Positions 57,170 through 64,000 of a stretch of 64,000 nucleotides of DNA are shown piece after piece; the first letter of the stretch is position 1, and every line of letters starts with the position of its first letter. The stretch comes from Anthopleura xanthogrammica (taxonomy: Eukaryota; Cnidaria; Anthozoa; Actiniaria; Actiniidae): contig OZ025216.1 in the NCBI GenBank assembly GCA_964019055.1, forward strand, positions 12,298,414 through 12,362,413. The letters run 5' to 3'. A program made the translations under genes and the position numbers. The notes beneath the pieces were generated by a model. It was not told where the DNA came from, did not search any database, and was given only the letters and a program-made list of their open reading frames with translations.

Positions 57170-58339
57170 AAAGATGATGGTTGGCTGAAGTTAGAGAAAA
57201 ATCGTTTGCGCATGCTCGTGTTGAAGGTGTTTTTGTTTTCTGAACCCGCGTTCCTTAGTGAAAGATTGAATTATGTAAGCAAATCCAGAATCCAACAGTT
57301 TTCATATGCAGTATATACCATTACGACAATCATGGCAAGTGGCAAAAATGGTAACAATAAAGAAGTCTGTGTTGCTTTTTTTTGTAACCATTAATTTCCA
57401 AGTTAAAGAAAAATAAACAAATAAATAAATAAATAAATAAACATGGCTGCCATTTTGGTTGATAAAAAGAAACTAGTGACTATATTTTTGCTCAGTTTGG
57501 AAGTTAAAACAAAAGAATTTCAATCTCCTGAGAATTGGAAACTATCGGTTTTGTCCTCCAAATTGAGCTGCATTCTGACGTGCTGCAAGGGGTCTATCTT
57601 ATGTATGAATTTCCATTTTTTCCCCCGCCATTTTGATTTGTTACTAAAAATAGAACTGAGCTGTTGAGTTGGTGACTCGTTATTTTGATCATATTTTAAT
57701 TAATATGTCAGTGCCAGAGTCAGTGCTAATGCAATCTATGTCCGGTTGAAATGGATGATTAGATTCTCATTCGCATTTATATTTTGTGCGCATCTAAAGT
57801 ACAAACAAAAACAAAGTGCTACCTATATATGAAAAATGTAAAACTTAAAATAAAAATAAAAATATAGAAATAAATTCAGAATAAAATACAAGTGAAATTG
57901 TAAATAAAAATAAAAGAAACAAACAATTATAAAAACAAAATAAAAATTTTAAATAGAAGCAAAAAAAAATTTTAATTTAAAAAAAGATGAAAAAATAGTA
58001 AACGCAGTAAACAAGTTAATTCCAGGTAAAAGTAAAAGAAAAGCAAACGTACAAATAAAAGTAAAACTCGATAATCAAGAGTCGAGAAGAAAAATAGAAA
58101 TCTGAAAAGGTTTCAATCAAAAAGCTTGATAATTCTATAGAAATTAATTTCAACAACAATGATCAAAACAGCCAGAAACTTACAAATGTGTTTTCAAGAA
58201 ATTTCTTTAATAAAAAACTGTGCAAATATAATATTTTAGCTTTAAATAAGTCTTACAGGGAAATTAAAAGAGAATTAGATTTGAAATGAGATCTCTGGCA
58301 TCAGTGTTTCAATTAATCCTGTTGTACGTTCTGTTCTAG
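57170..58339. other. Intergenic, AT-rich
   Basis: Holds a truncated family B MITE at 57490-57597 and A-rich sequence with AAATAAA runs at 57410-57440 and 57840-57970. The 3' UTR of the minus-strand GPCR gene probably lies at its right edge. No exon seen. Confidence 0.5.
57490..57597. mobile_element. Palindromic MITE, family B, copy 3 (left arm decayed)
   Basis: Interior TTTCAATCTCCTGAGAATTG and right end CTGCAAGGGGTCTATC match copy 1 at 2301-2435 very closely; the left terminus has decayed. Confidence 0.75.
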
Positions 58340-59275
58340 TTATTCCTCTTCGTGTGACCTAAGACATTTAATCAAGTCATGAAGAACCTTCCTAAAACCT
58401 TCTCTGTAATTAGAACTTTGGAAAGCACAAATAAAAGGATTGATTGATGAATTACTGTAAAGCATTGTTACAACAATATTATGAGCAGAAGGATGATATG
58501 TAGTAAATATCGCGTATTGCACAAATGAAGCTATATAGGGCACAAAAAATATCAGATAGACGGCTGTTATAATCACAAGGAATTTGACTAGTTTACGCTT
58601 GGACTTTTTGTCATTATCGGCTGCTGCAGATTCAGGGATTATTGATTTTGTAAAATAGAGATTTTTTATAAGATTAGAATAACAAAAAATCATAGTTCCA
58701 AGCAAAGTTACAAAAGTCACACTGAGCACTGACAACAATACATCCTTAAAGAGACTCGAGGTCCATTCTTCAGTGCATGTTTGTTCATTTTCATCGTACT
58801 TAATAAAAACCACGAATGGAATCAAAATGGCGCACCAGAACATCCATATCCCAGCGATAGCATAGCGAACGTTTTCAGTTGTGAAGCGTAGTCCGATGCG
58901 TAGAGGTTTGAGGATAGCATGGTAACGTTCAACTGCAATCAAGGTAAACGTAGTGGCAGAAATAGCAGCAGTGAGCTTAGGCAAGCTGTTGTACGTGAGG
59001 AATCTGCAAAGAAAATCGCTTGCGGAGCCACCAGGTGGGGCTAAAAAGCTGAAACCATCAGCTGGGATAAGCCATACAACGGTTAGCAAGTCAGCAACGG
59101 CCACATTTACAAGTAAGAAGTTTGTAGTAGTGTACATTGAAGGTGTTGTCTTTACAACTACAATGACAAGTGCATTGCCAACCACTCCAGTTAGAATGAT
59201 AACAGCATGGACGAGAAGAAAAGGTGTTTCAACAGCAGTTATGATACTACTCTTAGAGTTGTTTGACACATTCAT
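58340..59275 (-). CDS. Class A (rhodopsin-like) GPCR, intronless, neuropeptide-receptor type
   Basis: 311 residues, seven helices. Motifs: TM1 TGVVGNALVI, TM2 NVAVADLL, a TM3 cysteine in DFLCRFL paired with a cysteine in ECL2 (NEQTCTEEW), TM3 end VERYHAI (ERY in place of DRY), TM6 FFVPYI and TM7 SSINPFICAF. Two N-glycosylation sites lie in the N-terminus (NVS, NNS). The pattern fits peptide-receptor-like cnidarian GPCRs, but the ligand is unknown. Unlike the receptor at 26479-27447 it keeps the standard extracellular disulfide. The start is the ATG at 59273-59275. The single exon is usual for cnidarian class A receptors. Confidence 0.9.
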   Translation of the reverse strand: MNVSNNSKSSIITAVETPFLLVHAVIILTGVVGNALVIVVVKTTPSMYTTTNFLLVNVAVADLLTVVWLIPADGFSFLAPPGGSASDFLCRFLTYNSLPKLTAAISATTFTLIAVERYHAILKPLRIGLRFTTENVRYAIAGIWMFWCAILIPFVVFIKYDENEQTCTEEWTSSLFKDVLLSVLSVTFVTLLGTMIFCYSNLIKNLYFTKSIIPESAAADNDKKSKRKLVKFLVIITAVYLIFFVPYIASFVQYAIFTTYHPSAHNIVVTMLYSNSSINPFICAFQSSNYREGFRKVLHDLIKCLRSHEEE

Positions 59276-59835
59276 ACTTGATTTGATCGAAGGATATTCT
59301 TGGTCTTCTATACTTTTGAGAACCTGTTCACACGTAGCTTTAGCAAAAGATTTTCCTCTGGGAGAAGAGCTCTTTTAAATCCACCAGTTCATGTCAACGC
59401 GTTCGGACCAAAAATGAATGTATGAATGACAGGTGAAAGTTTTAATTATAAGCTTTACAGAAAGTAAGAACAAAAGCTATGAAAAGAACATCAGTCATCT
59501 CGCCAGTTGAGTAATAATCATTTTCAGAGATGATTGATTTTTATATCTTATTGACAGCTAAATGCTAACACCTGCTCTTGTTAAATACAGATTCACAAAC
59601 TACATGAATCACTGATGAATGTGTCCCGTTTTTTATCCGAGTCAATTCATTTTCGTTTTGTCGACGATGTGTTTTTGTATAACGCTGTAGATTGGAGATA
59701 TTAAATTTTGTGGCGGTTTTAGCTGCTTTGTGCGGTGTGTTGAGAACACAGGAAGGAACGATAGAAGTGAAGAAATAACCGATCAACCTACGAAAGGTGG
59801 ATGGAAGGAAGGAAGGAATCAAGGAAGGAAGGAAG
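59276..59835. other. Upstream region of the second GPCR
   Basis: Likely promoter and 5' UTR of the minus-strand receptor. A short GGAAGGAA tract lies at 59795-59840. No exon seen. Confidence 0.4.
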
Positions 59836-59863
59836 GAACAATGATGATGATGATGATCAGATG

Positions 59864-59895
<32 letters not shown>

Positions 59896-59968
59896 GATGA
59901 CGACGATAAGGATGGTGATGATGATGATGATGATGATGATGATGACGACGATGATGATGGTGATGATG

Positions 59969-60000
<32 letters not shown>

Positions 60001-60444
60001 GATGACGACGACGATGATGGTGATGATGATGCATGGTGATCATGATGGTGATCATGATGGTGATCAAGATGATAATGATGACGATGATGATGCATGATGA
60101 TGATGATGCATGATGATGATGATGGTGATGATGATGATGCATGATGATGATGATGGTGATGATGATGATGCATGGTGATCATGATGGTGATCATGATGGT
60201 GATCAAGATGATAATGATGACGATGATGATGCATGATGATGATGATGCATGATGATGGTGATGGTGATGGTGATGGTGGTGGTGATGGTGATGGTGATGG
60301 TGATGGTGATGGTGATGGTGATGGTGATGGTGATGGTGATGGTGATGGTGATGGTGATGATGATGATGATGATGATGCATGATGATGATGATGATACATG
60401 ATGATGATGATGATGCATGATGATGGTGATGGTGATGATGATGC

Positions 60445-60477
<33 letters not shown>

Positions 60478-60864
60478 GTGATGGTGATGATGCATGATGA
60501 TGCATGATGATGATGATGATGATGGTAATGATGATGATGATGATGATGGTGATGATGCATGATGATGATGATGGTGATGATGATGATGCATGATGATGAT
60601 GATGGTGATGATGATGATGATGATGCATGATGATGATGATGATGATGATGATGCATGATGATGGTGATGGTGATGATGATGCATGATGATGATGATGATG
60701 ATGGTGATAATGATGATGCATGATGATGATGATGATGATGATGGTAATGATGATGATGATGATGATGATGCATGATGATGATGATGGCGATGATGATGAT
60801 GATGATGCATGATGATGATGATGATGATGATAGTGATGATGATGCATGATGAATGTGATGATGC

Positions 60865-60899
<35 letters not shown>

Positions 60900-60905
60900 A
60901 TGGTA
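59836..60905. repeat. Very long (GAT)n array, about 1.07 kb
   Basis: GAT units with GGT, GAC and GCA variants. Recurring higher-order phrases such as TGATGCATGATGATGAT and a near-identical block at 60025-60110 and 60168-60250 show internal duplication. All long His/Ser/Ile frames are artefacts. A small GAT tract follows at 61228-61268. Confidence 0.95.
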
Positions 60906-60970
60906 TGATATGATAGGATAATTATAATAATATTTAGCAGATAATCACTGAGCCTGAGGTGAATAATTGT

Positions 60971-61158
60971 TTTAGTATAAATAAAAAGGTGATTATTTCA
61001 AAAAAGAAAGAAGGAAACAACATTGAAAGTGAAAATATTTTATTTTTTAAAAGCGCGACAGCCATTTTGTCCGAAAAGGTGATTATCGGCTGATAATCCG
61101 AGATAGAAAACCAATCAGAGCGCGCGATTTTGTATAATCACCTTTGTATTTATACTAA
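60971..61158. mobile_element. MITE with TTAGTATAAATA ends
   Basis: The inverted ends TTAGTATAAATA(A/C)AAAGGT and GATTAT match over about 25 bp. The interior has a GATTATCGGCTGATAATC palindrome and a GCGCG(A) motif on each side. Confidence 0.8.
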
Positions 61159-61421
61159 GATGTAATAATGTGCAGTTAATATAATAATTTCTATAATAAC
61201 ATTAATAATTATAATAATTATTATAGTTATAATATGATGATAATGATGATGATGATGATGATGATAATAATAGCCAAACATGATAACAGGAAAAAACTAC
61301 CCTGCACTGATTTTGTTCTCGTATTTGAGTCCAAGAAAGTTTGCTAAATAATGAAAGAAAATGGAAAATAAAATGAAAAAAAATACAGCTAATATTATAT
61401 TATTACGTGCCTTTGTTTTCC

Positions 61422-61588
61422 TTCCCTGCTGACAGAGTCTCGTTTTTCCTTTTCCTTTCACTGGATATGGATCGGCATTAGCGGGGAAAAGGAGAGCCTG
61501 CCCTCTACCGTCACTTTCTTTGAAGTAACCGCCTTATGCCGGTCCAGCGACCGAAAAAGAAGAGGAGACTCGCTCTGTCAGCAGGGAA
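61422..61588. mobile_element. MITE with TTCCCTGCTGACAGAG ends
   Basis: Perfect 16-bp ends in inverted order with further pairing inside (CGGCAT(T/A)A). A related phrase occurs at 62612-62625. Confidence 0.75.
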
Positions 61589-61599
61589 TTGTGATATCT

Positions 61600-61973
61600 A
61601 ATATCAAATGTGTGAGTTGGAATCGAACGTATACAGAAAAGGGCTTTGTCAGTTATATACCCTAATCTCAATTATTATGAAGCACTAACGCATCCGTCTA
61701 ATATCTAATACTGATATGACCTATTCTCCTATGTCGTTCTGTGTAGAAATCCGTACAATTGTAATACAGTGTCATTATATTTGGCTAACATCAGTTAGCT
61801 ACACTGTATTGCATAATTTTACTTTAATATATAGTATGAAATATTTATAGGGATGTGGAGTAAAAGTGCCCTTGTTGAGTTTAATAAAAATGAAACATCA
61901 GGTTAATTAATGTTAGCAAAAAACATATGCACACTGGCCAGAGCTCAGAAATTATTTTACATTTAAATACCTT
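61600..61973. other. Intergenic
   Basis: A short inverted repeat around AATACAGTGT / ACACTGTATT (61762-61811) is the only structure seen. Probably contains 3' UTR of the minus-strand microprotein ORF. Confidence 0.4.
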
Positions 61974-62177
61974 TTAATTATTTTGAGTATTAGGGGATTT
62001 CTCCTTTTCGTTTCCTTTCGGCTCCTGCGTCTTGGTGGGCTCTTTAGTCTTAGCTTGTCCAAACGGATCCTCGTATAAATATTCCAAGACCAGTAGATAT
62101 GCCATACCAATATATGCCAGGAACACAAGTGTCTGTACAAGCCAGGTCACGTCCAGGTTCAGGAATGGTATAATCAT
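61974..62177 (-). CDS. Candidate single-helix membrane microprotein
   Basis: A 67-residue frame from an ACCATGA start. Residues about 11-33 (WLVQTLVFLAYIGMAYLLVL) form one membrane helix, followed by EYLYEDPFGQ and a hydrophilic tail rich in Lys, Glu, Pro and Asn. Third positions are GC-rich compared with the flanks (CTG, GTG, ACC, CAG codons), which argues for coding. No family recognised and no introns seen. The layout, short outside, one helix, charged tail, resembles small integral membrane proteins in general. Confidence 0.5.
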   Translation of the reverse strand: MIIPFLNLDVTWLVQTLVFLAYIGMAYLLVLEYLYEDPFGQAKTKEPTKTQEPKGNEKEKSPNTQNN

Positions 62178-64000
62178 GGTGTTTATATTCAGGAAAGCAA
62201 AAGTTTTAAACCGCTAGTTGAGCTGGTTTACTGATGCAAATAGGAAGATATTTTTGACGCGCGCCGAGCAAAAGTACCCGCTAGTACGCTTGTTTGTATG
62301 CTAATTATACTGCAGGTGACCAACACAGGTAACCCAACGCATTAATATAGCCATCATTAGCAGTTGCCATCGGCTACATTGACGTATATGGTGCATGCTT
62401 AGTGACTTCACTCTAGGCGATAAGCGATAAGAGAAAGGTCATTCCAAGATGCAAGAATAAATTAAAATAATTTGTGTTTCTTATTATTATTATTATTATT
62501 CTCGTCAAGAAGATGGAGGTTAGTGTTAAGATATCCAGTGTTGTTTGTAGTCCACGAAAGCATTCAAAACACCTCGATTATTCCTTTCTGTCTTTGAATG
62601 CCAACTTTTTTCCCCTGCTATCAGAGTCTCCCGTGTAGGACTGACTTTTTTTTGGATAATTATTAGTACTCCCTGGTTTTACACATTCCCTTGAATTCCT
62701 TTCCCAAGGTAATTTTCTATAAATATAGTAAGCATAACAAAGGGATTCCAAGAATTGATGACCCGGAAGTCCCAGCAATCTCATGAGTAATGCAAGGGGA
62801 ACCCCCGTCGGCCGACGCGTGGTCTGACAACTGGTGAATTGATTCAAGATTCCTAGAAAAACAAGGAGAAGTTTGCTCGCTGATTCAAGTATCGTCTTCA
62901 CGTGCAAGCCAACACAAGTGGTGGTAAGTTGTTATATTTATTCAAAACTATATACGATTCCAGGGGAAAATTACTACTATTATTAATTCTTATAATATCC
63001 TTTTTCAAAAATTACTTTGCGATTCAGAAATGCTAATATTACCTTGCGATTCATTTCGGAGGAATTGTTCTAATCAACTCTTTTAACCCTTAAAACGTTT
63101 TGTGTGTGAATGAAACCAACTCGGTACTTGGATTTTTTCTAAGAAATTCCCTGTGTTCGTCTGCAAGGAGCTCCCAGTTCTAGAAATATAAATATAAAAT
63201 GTAAATAGGGCCTCGCGGATCGATTGATATTCAACTCGCTCGCTCTAACTCATCTTTAACCTTAAAACATCAGTAAGCTTTCGGACCAAGAAAAATATTT
63301 TAATAATGGAAATGTGTATTTCGTAAACTGCAAAGATTTCTTTTACTGTAAAATCAAACTTCAAATTTTCGTGTTTATTTTTCTTAAAATAATAATCGCA
63401 TTTTGCTCTTGAAACTGATTGGAATTTTGCATTTTTTTAATAGTTAAAATTCCACTGAAATGTTTTATGTCATTTCAGACTACAATATTACTAGTTTCGT
63501 AGTTTCTTAAATAATCTCTCTCTCCCTCTCTCAAATGAATGAAGGACTATTGATATCAAGATCGTGGTTCACTGAACACGGGACTTTTCCAAGAAACAGC
63601 GGAACAGCATGACAAACATGTCACGCAATATTAATTACGTAAAATGAATACTTAATTCTTAAAGTGACTGCCTAAATTTCCGAAAGAATACACAAAAAGA
63701 AACTTTTGACACAGTACTAGTTTGAAAAAATGACATTGGTTTTACTCGTACAAAAAAACGTACGGTATACGGGCGTAAGATAAATGAAAAAATATCCAGC
63801 CATATATAAATAAAATTTGTAGAACGATGAATAATTTGGGTTTATCATATGACCGTATTTCACTGTACGCGTGATTCTAAAAAAAACCTTTGGGGAAAAT
63901 GTCGTCAGCAAAAAAAGTACGCTTTTCCGAAAAGTGTAATAATTTCCCGTTCGGACTCGCCGTTCGGACTCGCTGCCGTCAATCATGTAAAAACTACGCA
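62178..64000. other. Right edge of window, no supportable gene
   Basis: A minus-strand frame at about 62578-62907 has a hydrophobic start and two cysteines, but no ATG at its beginning; its first in-frame Met is at about residue 42. The rest is AT-rich without domains or splice structure. Confidence 0.4.

Noticed and set aside
59565..60866. 433-residue His/Ser/Ile frame
   Set aside because: Almost all of it is the GAT array; the rest shows no domain.
62578..62907. 109-residue secreted peptide precursor with two cysteines
   Set aside because: The frame does not begin with ATG (TTG) and no acceptor or upstream exon was found; its first Met is beyond the hydrophobic start.

Overview
Eukaryotic nuclear DNA, AT-rich and intron-dense, from an invertebrate that is most likely a cnidarian and probably an anthozoan. 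The basis is compact introns of conserved metazoan genes, many palindromic MITE-like elements, very long simple repeats, and two small secreted cysteine-rich peptides of the kind found in sea anemones. The species assignment is inference.

Layout. 546-10843 (+): a 20-exon RasGAP of the SynGAP/DAB2IP/RASAL2 family; its first coding exon sits in a perfect 245-bp tandem duplication. 10844-16350: gene-poor, with a large GAAA array. 16354-17315 and 19738-22054 (+): two paralogous secreted cysteine-rich, toxin-like peptide genes. 26479-27447 (+): an intronless class A GPCR behind a degenerate tandem repeat. 27909-33932 (-): CIAO1, a WD40 protein of cytosolic Fe-S assembly, resolved into 13 exons with consistent phases, one pair joined by a U12-type AT-AC intron. 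34733-36541 (-): a small two-helix membrane protein gene. 37074-42190: an inverted local duplication around an intronless PLP aminotransferase (39431-40738, +). 44281-52257 (+): a 12-exon F-BAR/HR1/SH3 gene of the CIP4/FNBP1/TOCA family. 56422-62177: a possible orphan exon, two single-helix microprotein ORFs and a second intronless class A GPCR (58340-59275), all on the minus strand.

The genes do not form a pathway. RasGAP and CIP4/TOCA both act in small-GTPase and membrane-actin signalling, CIAO1 is housekeeping, and the GPCRs and secreted peptides are lineage-type genes. The exon sums of the three large models are multiples of three (1065, 337 and 514 residues), which supports them. The space between genes is mostly foldback MITEs, three of them in families with two or more good copies, and simple repeats, several with an 8-bp period.
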